The notes below the pieces were generated by a model. It ran no database searches. It was not told the DNA's origin and saw nothing but the letters and a program-made list of their open reading frames with translations. Shown here piece after piece: positions 40,020 to 49,831 of a stretch of 64,000 bases of DNA. The DNA is taken from assembly GCA_002726915.1 (NCBI GenBank), contig PBSY01000007.1, positions 71,698 to 135,697 on the forward strand, in the 5' to 3' direction. Source of the stretch: Verrucomicrobiales bacterium. GTDB lineage: Bacteria > Verrucomicrobiota > Verrucomicrobiia > Verrucomicrobiales > DEV007. The position numbers were made by a program, and so were the translations under genes. Positions within the stretch are counted from its first letter, which is position 1. Every line of letters begins with the position of its first letter.

Positions 40020-41993
40020 ATGAAATCCCTTTGGTCTGATTCAGAAGCCCGCAAATTCAGAGGTCACCTCGGCAAGCGCGTCTACACGTCACGACTGCTA
40101 GGTGCCAATCCCGAACTCGTTCTCCACGGCGGCGGTAACACTTCGGTTAAGATCAATGAGAAAGATTTCTTCGGCGATAAAGTTGATGTTCTCTATGTCA
40201 AAGGATCCGGCTGGGACCTCGCTACAATCGAGAAACAGGGCTTCGCTCCCGTGCGCATGGACGCTCTCCTGAAGATGGCCGAACGCAAAGGGCTGTCTGA
40301 TCCCGAAATGGTGAAGCAGCAGCGTGCTGCCATGCTTGAACCGAACGCTCCCAATCCGAGCATCGAGGCCATCCTCCACGCTACGATCCCACAGAAGTTT
40401 GTCGATCACACGCATGCTAATGCAGTCGTAGCCCTGACCAATCACAAGAACGGTCGCGAAGCGGTCGAGGAAGTCTATAGCGACCGCGTTGCCGTCATTC
40501 CCTACGTCATGCCAGGTTTCGATCTTGCCAAGGCCGTCGCAAAGGCCCTCGCAAAGGTCGATCCCTACAAGCTTGAAGGTATCATCCTGATGAACCACGG
40601 CATCTTCACGATGCATGACGACGCAAAAACGAGCTACGAACTCATGATTAAGCTCGTGACTGATGCCGAGCGCTACCTCGCCAAAAAGCTTGGCAAAGGC
40701 TTCAAGCTTCCTAAAGCTCAGCCGAACGAAGACCTGCTCGCTCTTTCCGAAATCCGAAAACTAGTTTCCGAACTCCGTGGCGTCCCAGTAATTGCCTCGC
40801 TTGACCAGTCCCCTTTCGCTGCTGGCTTCGCGAGTCGCAAGGACGTTGCTCGTCTCGCGACTCGCGGACCACTAACGCCCGATCACACTATCCGTAGCAA
40901 GCGGATCCCTGCGATCATTGGCACAGACTCCGCTAAGGCTCTAAGTAGGTTCGCTGCCGACTACGCCAAGTATTTCGAGAAATACAACCAAGGTGAAACT
41001 ATACTCACTCCCGATCCCCGATGGGCAGTTTGGCGGGACAAGGGCGTCATCAGCTTCGGGGCGACCGAAAAAGAGGCCGGTATCCTTGCCGATATCGTGA
41101 CTCACACTTGGCAAACAATTCAAAAGACCGAAGCTGCCTTCGAAGGTGGTTGGAAAGCTCTTCCAGCCGGAAAACTCTTTGAAATCGAATACTGGGAACT
41201 CGAGCAAGCTAAACTAAAGAAGGGCGGCTCCACTCCAACTCACCAAGGCAAAGTTGCCGTGGTAACCGGATCTGCTGCTGGTATTGGTTTTGCTTGTGCT
41301 GAATCTCTGGCCGAGCAGGGAGCCAAAGTCATTGGCATTGATCTCAGTCCTGAGATTAAAGAGCAGATGGCCAAAATCGGTGGCATTGGCGTTATTGCCA
41401 ATCTTACCAATGATCAGAAAGTCAAATCAGTGATCGACGACGTTGTGCGCCGTTTCGGTGGCATCGATATTCTTGTCAGCAACGCTGGTATATTTACGGC
41501 CGGAGCCTACCTCGAACACCTTGAGTCATCGAACTGGGAGAAATCCATGGCCGTCAACCTGACCAGCCATCAACTGCTCCTTAAGAACACCATTCCCTAT
41601 CTCAAAAACGGAATCGACGGGGCGATCGTCCTTGTAGGCTCCCGCAATGTCAATGCACCCGGCGCCGGCGCCGCCAGTTACTCCTGCGCCAAAGCAGGTC
41701 TGACCCAACTCTGCCGCGTGGCCTCACTGGAACTCGCTCCTTTCGGAGTACGCTGCAACATCATTCACCCCGATGCGGTCTTTGATACGAAGCTTTGGAC
41801 TCCAGAGAACCTCAAGCGCTCCGCTGAGCGCTACAACATGTCCGTTGAGGAGTATAAGACTCGCAACCTCATGAAGACAGAAATCAAGTCCAAGGATGTC
41901 GGCAACATGGTCGCAGCCATGGCCAGTCCATTGTTCGGAAAGACTACCGGGGCTCAGATTCCGATCGATGGTGGTAACGACCGCGTGATTTAG
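40020..41993 (+). CDS. bifunctional class II aldolase/short-chain dehydrogenase (RhaD-like)
   Basis: N-terminal aldolase (GGGNTSVKI, FVDHTHANAVVAL, ILMNHGIFTM); C-terminal SDR (KVAVVTGSAAGIGFACAESLAEQGAKVIGIDL, LVSNAGIF, ASYSCAKAGLTQL). Confidence 0.93.
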   Translation: MKSLWSDSEARKFRGHLGKRVYTSRLLGANPELVLHGGGNTSVKINEKDFFGDKVDVLYVKGSGWDLATIEKQGFAPVRMDALLKMAERKGLSDPEMVKQQRAAMLEPNAPNPSIEAILHATIPQKFVDHTHANAVVALTNHKNGREAVEEVYSDRVAVIPYVMPGFDLAKAVAKALAKVDPYKLEGIILMNHGIFTMHDDAKTSYELMIKLVTDAERYLAKKLGKGFKLPKAQPNEDLLALSEIRKLVSELRGVPVIASLDQSPFAAGFASRKDVARLATRGPLTPDHTIRSKRIPAIIGTDSAKALSRFAADYAKYFEKYNQGETILTPDPRWAVWRDKGVISFGATEKEAGILADIVTHTWQTIQKTEAAFEGGWKALPAGKLFEIEYWELEQAKLKKGGSTPTHQGKVAVVTGSAAGIGFACAESLAEQGAKVIGIDLSPEIKEQMAKIGGIGVIANLTNDQKVKSVIDDVVRRFGGIDILVSNAGIFTAGAYLEHLESSNWEKSMAVNLTSHQLLLKNTIPYLKNGIDGAIVLVGSRNVNAPGAGAASYSCAKAGLTQLCRVASLELAPFGVRCNIIHPDAVFDTKLWTPENLKRSAERYNMSVEEYKTRNLMKTEIKSKDVGNMVAAMASPLFGKTTGAQIPIDGGNDRVI

Positions 41994-42061
41994 TAACGGA
42001 ATGCTCGACCTCAGCCTCCGAGGCCGCCCTCGCAAGGTGGCGGAGGAGGGCAAGCTTCCAT

Positions 42062-42400
42062 CTATTTTCTCGTCAAGGCCAACAGGCTCTCGCATGACCA
42101 GCAGGCTTCAAAGTTACCCGGGTTTATTTCTCCGCAAGAGGGACAGGCCACCTCCTCGTTCACTTTTCCAGCGTTGATACGCGAATTTTCGACGTATTCC
42201 TTCAGCACCTGCAAAGCGCGAGGGTAATCCTCGTCGTGAATCACGTTGAGGGCGGGAAAGAACTCAGGAATCGGCACCTCACTAAAACCAGCCATGCAGA
42301 GGTGCTCGTTGCGGATCACCGTCGCTATTCCCTCGCTCTCAAGGATCGACTTCATGTGTCCGACGATTGTTGAGTCCGCCTCGCGAAAGAGTTCCCTCAT
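42062..42400 (-). CDS. DUF2007-like protein with a C-terminal zinc ribbon
   Basis: MRELFREADSTIVGHMKSILESEGIATVIRNEHL; CPSCGEINPGNFEACWSCESL. Confidence 0.8.
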   Translation of the reverse strand: MRELFREADSTIVGHMKSILESEGIATVIRNEHLCMAGFSEVPIPEFFPALNVIHDEDYPRALQVLKEYVENSRINAGKVNEEVACPSCGEINPGNFEACWSCESLLALTRK

Positions 42401-42438
42401 TTAGTAGGTAGTCTACCAGAACGAATAGGGCCTCAGAA

Positions 42439-42461
42439 AGCCCTTTTCCCGAAAAGGGGCT
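42439..42461. promoter_or_regulatory. hairpin-capable inverted repeat between divergent genes (agcccttttc cc gaaaaggggct)
   Basis: Read directly; one bulged G; between the DUF2007-like gene and the PBP gene. Confidence 0.45.
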
Positions 42462-42552
42462 CACGGTTCGAGCGACGGGAGAATCTCACCAAAATCATCT
42501 GTAAATTGGACCAATCGAGTTATTTAACCTATCTTAAGAAGTCTCTCTCCCT

Positions 42553-44829
42553 GTGCCCATGCCACAAAAGAAACCCCAACACGCAAAATCAGGTCCCTTC
42601 GAAATGATCTACGCGAAGTCACGTCGCAAGAAAGGTCGCAAGAAAGGTCGCAAGAAAGGTCGTTCTGGCTTTTCCAGGGCACTGTTCCGACTTGGATCAA
42701 CTCTAACGGCCTTAGGTATCACTTTGAGCGTTATTGGATCCATCTACTTCAGTATCTTAGCGAAACGCTTCGACATGAACGTGATCAAGGAGGTCCCTCA
42801 GCGCACCCTTGTCTACAGTAAGCAGGGCAACCTTCTTGGCCATCTATCTGGTCATGGGGAAAACCGCCTCGTCGTTGACGCCTCGGAAGTCTCCGATCAC
42901 TTCATTAATGCCTTGCTCGCCAGAGAAGACAGCCGCTTCTATGAACATAGTGGCGTCGATTACATCGGGGCGATGCGGGCAGTTGTGCTCAACATCAAAG
43001 CTAGAGGCTTCGACCAGGGCGCTTCGACCCTGACCATGCAACTGGCTAAGAATGCCTACGGCAACAAAGACAAAACCATTCACCGAAAACTGCTAGAAGT
43101 CGCCATCGCCGTACGGATCGAACAAAACTACAGCAAGGATGAAATCCTAGGCTTCTACATGAACCGGATCTACTTTGGGTCCGGCCTTTACGGTATCGAG
43201 CGTGCTTCGCAGGGTTTCTTTATGAAACCCGCCAGCGACCTCACCCCCGGCGAAGGCGCCATGCTCGCCGGTGTCATTCGTGGTCCTAGCCTACTCAACC
43301 CATTTCGCAGTCTCGAAGCTGCTACAGACATACGCGACGAAGTAGTTGCCCGAATGGTCGCGGAAAAGCTCATTAGCGAAGCCGACGCAGCAGAAGCAAA
43401 AACCGAGACTATCACTCTCCGCCCCCCTGACAAACGCCTAGCAACTGGGAGCTATAATCTCCAGACCGTCTTTGATCTGCTAAGTGATTTCCTCGCGCCT
43501 GAAGACATCGAGAACGGTGGTCTCAAGATACACACCACCCTCGACGCCGAGCTTCAGGCCTCTGCCGAAAAGTCTCTAGACGACCACCTCACAAGAATCG
43601 AATCCCGCCCTGGTTTTCAGCATCCGAAAAAAAGCGTTCACCAGCGCGGCAAAGCGACTCGCTATCTCCAAGGAGCCGTCGTCAGCCTCGACAACTCCAG
43701 TGGTGCGATCCTCGCAATGGTCGGTGGCCGTAGCTTTGGGGACAGCGCTTTCAATCGAGTTTACCGTGCCCACCGCCAAGTTGGCTCCACCTTCAAGCCC
43801 TTTGTTTACGCCAATGCTTTCGAAACCACTGGCCTGCTGCCCGGAGCCTACGTCAATGATGACCTTATTAGTCTTAGCCATAACGGCGGCCCCGTCTGGA
43901 GCCCTCAAAATAGCGATGGAACTTTTACCGGTCTGCAGCCTTCCGCTGTCGGCCTTATCCGCTCGCGTAACACCATGTCGATCCGCGTCGGACAACTTGG
44001 AGGGATACATAATGTGAGGGAGCTCGCTAGGACTCTCAAATTCGGTGAAATACCAGATTCACCGGTCATCTATCTCGGCGCGTTCGAGACGACCCCCATG
44101 ACCGTTACCAGCGCCATGTCTATCTTTGCGGCCAAGGGCGTCAACTTCACGCCATACCTGATCGAGCGGATCGAAAACAGCAACGGCGATCTTCTTTACC
44201 AGAATCAGATTCGTGTAACCCAAGTCCTGCGCGAATCTACCGCCTGGATGACAGCGGATATCCTCGGGGAAGTCATGTCGACGGGAACCGGAGTTTCGGC
44301 GCGAAATGCCGGCTACACCGTTCCCTCCTATGGCAAAACCGGAACCACAAATGACTACAGAGATGCTTGGTTCGTTGGCTTCACAGACAAAATCACCACC
44401 GGAGTCTGGGTTGGGCTCGACCAACCCAAGACAATCATGGAAAGAGGTTATGGCAGCACACTCGCCCTGCCCGTCTGGACGGAGGTCATGAAAACAGCTG
44501 AAAACTCTGGATATGCCGCCGAAGCCCTGCCGTTGCCACCCGGTTGCAAGAACACCATTCTCTGCCGGGAATGCGGGTTGCTCGCCGGCAAACAAACTTT
44601 GTATCCTTATCAGATGCCCCTCCCTCCCGACCGTCAACCAAGTGCTACTTGCCGCGGCCACGGGTTAGGCCCCTTCGCGGGGATGGACCGTAAGCCCCGA
44701 GCCTATTCTATCCCGGGAGGGCTAGTCGCCCGGCCAATCAATTCACAGAGATCACCGCTTGGTGAAGGCGACTTCGGCAATAAGGTGAAAAAAATTGGCC
44801 GCTTTCTCTTTGGGAGGGGCGAACGCTGA
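42553..44829 (+). CDS. class A penicillin-binding protein (transglycosylase/transpeptidase)
   Basis: REDSRFYEHSGVDYIGAMRAV, GASTLTMQLAKNAYG, VGSTFKPFVYANAFE, SRNTMS, GKTGTTNDYRDAWFVGF. Confidence 0.96.
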   Translation: MPMPQKKPQHAKSGPFEMIYAKSRRKKGRKKGRKKGRSGFSRALFRLGSTLTALGITLSVIGSIYFSILAKRFDMNVIKEVPQRTLVYSKQGNLLGHLSGHGENRLVVDASEVSDHFINALLAREDSRFYEHSGVDYIGAMRAVVLNIKARGFDQGASTLTMQLAKNAYGNKDKTIHRKLLEVAIAVRIEQNYSKDEILGFYMNRIYFGSGLYGIERASQGFFMKPASDLTPGEGAMLAGVIRGPSLLNPFRSLEAATDIRDEVVARMVAEKLISEADAAEAKTETITLRPPDKRLATGSYNLQTVFDLLSDFLAPEDIENGGLKIHTTLDAELQASAEKSLDDHLTRIESRPGFQHPKKSVHQRGKATRYLQGAVVSLDNSSGAILAMVGGRSFGDSAFNRVYRAHRQVGSTFKPFVYANAFETTGLLPGAYVNDDLISLSHNGGPVWSPQNSDGTFTGLQPSAVGLIRSRNTMSIRVGQLGGIHNVRELARTLKFGEIPDSPVIYLGAFETTPMTVTSAMSIFAAKGVNFTPYLIERIENSNGDLLYQNQIRVTQVLRESTAWMTADILGEVMSTGTGVSARNAGYTVPSYGKTGTTNDYRDAWFVGFTDKITTGVWVGLDQPKTIMERGYGSTLALPVWTEVMKTAENSGYAAEALPLPPGCKNTILCRECGLLAGKQTLYPYQMPLPPDRQPSATCRGHGLGPFAGMDRKPRAYSIPGGLVARPINSQRSPLGEGDFGNKVKKIGRFLFGRGER
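42625..42660 (+). repeat. 12-bp in-frame tandem repeat, 3 perfect copies of cgcaagaaaggt
   Basis: Read directly: cgcaagaaaggt x3, encoding RKKG repeats in the PBP cytoplasmic N-terminus. Confidence 0.95.
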
Positions 44830-44940
44830 GCCTTCTGGGGTTTATGTTTTGTATCAAGATGAGGTATAAAAAGCATACTAATCCCAGTATTTAGGTCTGG
44901 AAAAGATTTCTGGTTGTGTCATTTTCGGAAGGTCCCCAAA

Positions 44941-45765
44941 ATGAACAACCCACGCGATAAGTTTTTCAGTCTCGTCCCTGACGGATCTCCTCATGATGTG
45001 AAGGGCGAGCGTGAGGTGATGCTACCCGGTATGTCCCTCGAAATCCACGCGACTCGCAAGATTCGTCTGGAACAGTGGGACCTAAAGGGCCTCATTGACC
45101 CCTACTGGCGCCTCTACTGTCCGGTCGAGGGCAAGGCGATCGTGTGCATTGGTGACAAAGAGATTGAGCTCGTGCCCGGAAATTTGTACCTGATTCCCCC
45201 ACGCACTTCAATCACCTCGCACAATCCTGAACCCTTCACGAAGTGGTATGTGCACTTCATCCTAGGCCGGTCCGATCTTCTATCTGTTTCGGGTATCTAC
45301 ACCCAAGAGATCGATGAAATCAGCCAAGGTTTTATTGACACACTCAATAATGCCAAGGGTGAGCCCTGCAATTGGGAGTCAGCAAGCTTGGTCATCCACG
45401 CTCTCGGCAACCTTCCTTCCTCCGCGTGGACCGACCAGAAACTCGACCCACGTGTAGAGAAAGCGATGGATTTCCTCGAAACAAACCTTGCCCGCAAGAT
45501 TAACGCAGAGGACGCCGCAAAGGCCGCCGGTGTCAGCGTGAGAAATCTCAATCACCTGTTCCGCTCCCAGCTCCGGGTAGCCCCCATGGGAGTGCTGCTC
45601 AATTATCGCCTCGACAAAGCCTGCCATTTGCTGCGTCACTCGGATCAATCAATCGAACAAGTCGCTGAGAATTGCGGTTTCCCCAACCGCTATTATTTTA
45701 GCCGCATGCTCAAGCAACATCGGGGAATCTCTCCAGCCGCCTATCGAAAAGGGCAGCTATACTGA
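44941..45765 (+). CDS. AraC-family transcriptional regulator
   Basis: N-terminal cupin-like region; C-terminal double HTH (KINAEDAAKAAGVSVRNLNHLFRSQLRVAPMGVLLNYRLDKACHLLRHSDQSIEQVAENCGFPNRYYFSRMLKQHRGISPAAYRKG). Confidence 0.92.
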   Translation: MNNPRDKFFSLVPDGSPHDVKGEREVMLPGMSLEIHATRKIRLEQWDLKGLIDPYWRLYCPVEGKAIVCIGDKEIELVPGNLYLIPPRTSITSHNPEPFTKWYVHFILGRSDLLSVSGIYTQEIDEISQGFIDTLNNAKGEPCNWESASLVIHALGNLPSSAWTDQKLDPRVEKAMDFLETNLARKINAEDAAKAAGVSVRNLNHLFRSQLRVAPMGVLLNYRLDKACHLLRHSDQSIEQVAENCGFPNRYYFSRMLKQHRGISPAAYRKGQLY

Positions 45766-45786
45766 GCCTTCACTGTCCTATGCGTA

Positions 45787-46542
45787 ATGGCTAAACTGCC
45801 TACCATAAACTCCCGAAAGCAGGCGTGTCTGCGACCAAGGGGGAAGCCGGTGATGTTTCAGACTTGGACGGACCTTGCTTTCCTTCATTGGGAGTTCGAA
45901 GCAGATGAGATTGCCGCAACCCTACCTCCGGGACTCCACGTCGATACCCATGAAGGAAAGGCGTATGTTGGTCTCGTCCCGTTCTACATGAGGAACATTC
46001 GCCTAAAAGGACTGCCAATGATACCGGGAAACACCAATTTCCTTGAAATGAATGTCAGGACCTATGTCCATGACACCGAAGGCCGCCCCGGCGTCTGGTT
46101 CTATTCGCTAGATGCCACTAATTCTCTTGCCTGTGTTGTAGCCCAAGCCAAATACCACCTCCCATATTACCACGCCAAGATCTCAGCACAGCGAGAAGCT
46201 GACTGGATTGACTATCGATGCCAACCCAAACGGGGAGACAGCCGATACGAATCGCGAGTACGTTACCAAGGTGACGGCAATGACGTCTCTGGTGCTCCAG
46301 GAAGCCTTGAGTATTTTCTCGCTGAGCGCTACCTACTCTTTGCGTGGCAGGAGAAGCGTAAGCGCCTCTTCACCGGCAGGGTCCACCATACCCCCTACCG
46401 TCTCGAGACAGCAGAGGTGAACGAATATCGGACTGGGGCGATGACTTGGTGTGGATTTGACGTTGACGGACGCCCCCCCGATCAGGCGCACTTCTCAAAG
46501 GGCGTCAATGTTGATATCTTCTCACTGAAACCCGCAGAATGA
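45787..46542 (+). CDS. DUF2071 (YqjF-like) family protein
   Basis: MFQTWTDLAFLHWEFEADEIAATLPPGLHVDTHEGKAYVGLVPFYMRNIRLKGLPMIPGNTNFLEMNVRTYV. Confidence 0.87.
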   Translation: MAKLPTINSRKQACLRPRGKPVMFQTWTDLAFLHWEFEADEIAATLPPGLHVDTHEGKAYVGLVPFYMRNIRLKGLPMIPGNTNFLEMNVRTYVHDTEGRPGVWFYSLDATNSLACVVAQAKYHLPYYHAKISAQREADWIDYRCQPKRGDSRYESRVRYQGDGNDVSGAPGSLEYFLAERYLLFAWQEKRKRLFTGRVHHTPYRLETAEVNEYRTGAMTWCGFDVDGRPPDQAHFSKGVNVDIFSLKPAE

Positions 46543-46637
46543 TCTATAGGATTCAGCAGGCGCTCTTCCCCAGCTCCCCGTTTCGTCCTGACAAAGACTC
46601 TATTTTCGGGGTAACAACTGCATCTACAGACAAGGCA

Positions 46638-49600
46638 CTACCCCTTCATCTGCGCCAGATACTCTATGAGCGAGGCGAACTCTTCCAGCGACAACGCACT
46701 CGCGAGGCCGCGAGGCATCATAGATACTGGGAGGTGCTCCTCGTGCTTTACCTCTGAGGCTTTCAATCTCGTTACCTGCCCCGCCATATTTCGTAGTGTC
46801 AGGGTGTCCGTGTTGCTCTCGGTTACGAAACCAATGTGAACCGTGCCATCCTTCATCTCAACCTGCGCTGTCTGAAATCCCTGAGAAATCGTATCTTCCG
46901 GCCGTAGTATAGCGACAGCAATCTGCTCACGATTCATGATAGACCCAATCTGGCCCATAAACGGACCCAGAGCAGGGCCTCCGGCCTTGAGGGCATGGCA
47001 GGCAATACAACCTTGCTGAGTGAATAGCTGCTTCCCCTTGGCGGTGTCGCCTTCTATTTTCTCCAGCGAAAGAATCACATCCTCGATCGGAGTGGTCCCA
47101 ACGGCGCCCTTTTTAGATCGAATCTTCGCAAGATCGACGGTTGGAACTTCCCTCTTTCTTTCTTCAGAAACAAGAGTTCCAAGACCATTGATCCCGAGTC
47201 GCATCCGATCGTTAAGACGCGAGAAGAAACGCTGCCCTTCCTCTTCGCTTCTGGAGTGTGAATGTTTCAGAGCAACGGCAATTTTTTCGGAGCTCTCCCA
47301 AGTCACCGGCTTGTAGTAGGGCCCACGAGTGTCCGGTCGAGTCGACCACCACCAGCTCCCATCATAAGAGGCTTCTTTCTGATAAAGACGAGCGAGAGTA
47401 CGAAGGAGGTCTTCCTGCTGAGCCTCGTTGTCGGCGCGTTCAAGTGCCGCGAGCAAACCGTCGACCGTTTCGGGACTGTGCATGTAGGAGAGTGCCCAAA
47501 GGGCAAGATCCTGGCTTGAGGTTCCTACCGCAGCAAGGTTGGCATCAACCGAATTCAGGCGAACAAGAGATTTCACCGCCACATGAGGCAGAACCACCGC
47601 CGAATTGGCGGTCGAATGAAGAGGGGCCACGTTAGAGCCTGCTGCGCCAGCTTTCGGATGAATGGTCGAAGCAAAGAAATCAATTGAACCATCAGCGGGA
47701 CCTGACTCGGCCTTTCTAACTTTGGCTTCAAAGCGAAGGGCGCCGGCCGGCACCTCATAGGCGAGTCCATCCTGGACCTCGGCAGTCACAAAATGCTCAA
47801 TTCCTCTCGCTGCTTTCCGGCTGAGCTCCGATCCATCTGGATTCCTGTCGATGTGAACTCGACCGGAAATCGGCTTGAGATCGCCGAGCTTCAGGGCCTT
47901 GCCACCGCTAAGAATAAAGACGGGATTGTAAAAGGAAATATGAGTTGGAACGTCTGCCCTGTTGGTTTCCTTCAGGTTCAGATAAAGCGTTTCACCTTCT
48001 GCCACTTCAAACTTCACATTAGCGGTTCGGTTACCTCCTTTGAGGGTGTCGAGTTGCGTTGAGCTCGGCCTGCCGCCAACACGAGATCGCTTGTAGTCAA
48101 CTGAGAGAAGCGAGGCAGCGGCCTCAGGATTGCCTAGGCGACCAAGGGCCACCGCGGATGCTACCTTTTGGCGAGGGCTGCCGTCATGAAGCGCCGCAAT
48201 AAACGGCTCGAGCGGAAGATCAGCATCTTCGATTGCGGGCAACCGGTCGGTAGCTGCCCGCAAGGCGAATTCAACGAGACTATTGTCGTTGGTGAAGGCA
48301 AGCAAATCACTAGGATTTTCAGTCAGCTGAGCGAGCGTGTAGAGCGATGCTACACGAGCCTCGAGAGACAGCGATGTATTCCTGATTTGTTTTTTGAGTA
48401 AGAGCTCAGCCTTTTCGGCATCATCACGCTCCAATAGCTCAATTTGAGCGAAGGACCGAATCTTGGCACTCGCGGAAGCGATCAAAGCGGACAGCTCAGC
48501 GACACTGGCTTTCCCAAAGTCCGGTCCAGGCTGATAAGACCAACTCTTCGGCACGACACGCACCACGTAACCCTTCGAGTCATTCCCTTTGAATCCAGCA
48601 CCATCCCAAGCGCTCAAAAACATCTGGCCTGAGGTATCAACATCAAGGTCAGATACCTGAGAGACGCTCACAAAATCCTCAGGAGCCTGCAAATAGCTTG
48701 CACCGTCTACGGTGAGACGATGAAGGTAAACCGCCTTGCGCCCCCAGTCGGCCATGAGAGGCTGTTTGTTGTATTTCTCCGGCCAGTTTGGCTCGTCAAG
48801 AAATAGCGCGCCAACCCCAGAACCACCGCCTAGATCTTCCAGCGCTGGGATTATCTCGTCGGCAAAGTTGATGAAGAGACGTGGGTAGCCATAATCACCG
48901 CTCTGAACGTGATGGGTAAAGCGAACGTTCCAACCTCCCCCATCGTTAGTATTACCGCGCGTGAAAATGTTCATAAAGGGATCAATCGCGACATCGTAAA
49001 TATTGCGCATCCCAGTGGTGTAAAGTTCCATCTCTCTGCCGTCTGGTCGAACTCTAACAATACCCCCACCCAACAAAGTCAATTCAGTACCGTCGGCGCC
49101 TTTGGCATTGGCGAAACCAAAGTCCCCTATTGCGATGTAGATCCAACCATCAATCCCAATCTGGATACCGTTAGTTGAGTGGTCAGTACCGCGGGAGTTC
49201 AGTGATGAAGGTGAGCAGATACCTGAGACGAGAAGCTTCGGCGGTCCGTCGGCGATGCCGTCGGCATTAGCGTCTAAAAGCACTTTGAGGTCCATGCCTG
49301 TCGCCTTACCATCCTTACCAAACGCGGTATGCAAGACCCAGAGTCTATTGCCAGCGGCGATCAGACCCCGCGGGTTATCAATCTCGGCGAAGATCGTGTG
49401 GGAGTCAGCAACCCCATCTTTGTTTTTGTCCTCAAGCTTCACGATGCGGCCTTTACCGGGCCCCTTACCAAGCGATCCATTCAGATCAACACCAACAAAG
49501 ACGGAGCCATCGGCGCTGGAGCAGAGGCAAGCCGGGCTCGGAACGATGTCCGGACCAGCCATCGTCACAATTCGAAGATCGTCGGGAACCGAATCAGCAA

Positions 49601-49676
49601 AAAGAGCGGAGGTGCCTAGACTAAAACAGAATGTAACTAAACTGAGAAACTTGGGGAATTTCATAGATCGCTTCAA
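46638..49676 (-). CDS. PVC-type beta-propeller/HEAT-repeat protein with a C-terminal cytochrome c domain
   Basis: Signal peptide, N-terminal propeller (IQIGIDGWIYIAIGDFGFANAKG, IYDVAIDPFMNIFTRGNTNDGGGWNVRF), HEAT-like middle, C-terminal GKQLFTQQGCIACHALKAGGPALGPFMG. Confidence 0.92.
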   Translation of the reverse strand: MKRSMKFPKFLSLVTFCFSLGTSALFADSVPDDLRIVTMAGPDIVPSPACLCSSADGSVFVGVDLNGSLGKGPGKGRIVKLEDKNKDGVADSHTIFAEIDNPRGLIAAGNRLWVLHTAFGKDGKATGMDLKVLLDANADGIADGPPKLLVSGICSPSSLNSRGTDHSTNGIQIGIDGWIYIAIGDFGFANAKGADGTELTLLGGGIVRVRPDGREMELYTTGMRNIYDVAIDPFMNIFTRGNTNDGGGWNVRFTHHVQSGDYGYPRLFINFADEIIPALEDLGGGSGVGALFLDEPNWPEKYNKQPLMADWGRKAVYLHRLTVDGASYLQAPEDFVSVSQVSDLDVDTSGQMFLSAWDGAGFKGNDSKGYVVRVVPKSWSYQPGPDFGKASVAELSALIASASAKIRSFAQIELLERDDAEKAELLLKKQIRNTSLSLEARVASLYTLAQLTENPSDLLAFTNDNSLVEFALRAATDRLPAIEDADLPLEPFIAALHDGSPRQKVASAVALGRLGNPEAAASLLSVDYKRSRVGGRPSSTQLDTLKGGNRTANVKFEVAEGETLYLNLKETNRADVPTHISFYNPVFILSGGKALKLGDLKPISGRVHIDRNPDGSELSRKAARGIEHFVTAEVQDGLAYEVPAGALRFEAKVRKAESGPADGSIDFFASTIHPKAGAAGSNVAPLHSTANSAVVLPHVAVKSLVRLNSVDANLAAVGTSSQDLALWALSYMHSPETVDGLLAALERADNEAQQEDLLRTLARLYQKEASYDGSWWWSTRPDTRGPYYKPVTWESSEKIAVALKHSHSRSEEEGQRFFSRLNDRMRLGINGLGTLVSEERKREVPTVDLAKIRSKKGAVGTTPIEDVILSLEKIEGDTAKGKQLFTQQGCIACHALKAGGPALGPFMGQIGSIMNREQIAVAILRPEDTISQGFQTAQVEMKDGTVHIGFVTESNTDTLTLRNMAGQVTRLKASEVKHEEHLPVSMMPRGLASALSLEEFASLIEYLAQMKG

Positions 49677-49831
49677 ACTCGCTTACAACTTACGTTTTTC
49701 AAACAGCACAAGCCGAGCCAAATAAAGCATTTCTCTTTCCGCTTTCGACATGCAAGAGGGCAGCCACCCGCCCCCACAGGAGAATTAGGCTATCAGCCAG
49801 CACCCAACCACGCATTATCAAGCCACCAGCA

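Noticed and set aside
44875-44890. Inverted repeat ATACTaatcccAGTAT upstream of the AraC-family gene
   Set aside because: Only 5-bp arms in AT-rich sequence; too weak to call an operator without comparative data.
45787-46542. AraC regulator plus DUF2071 gene as a possible novel regulated pair
   Set aside because: Only adjacency and shared direction support a link; both are common families with no further evidence.
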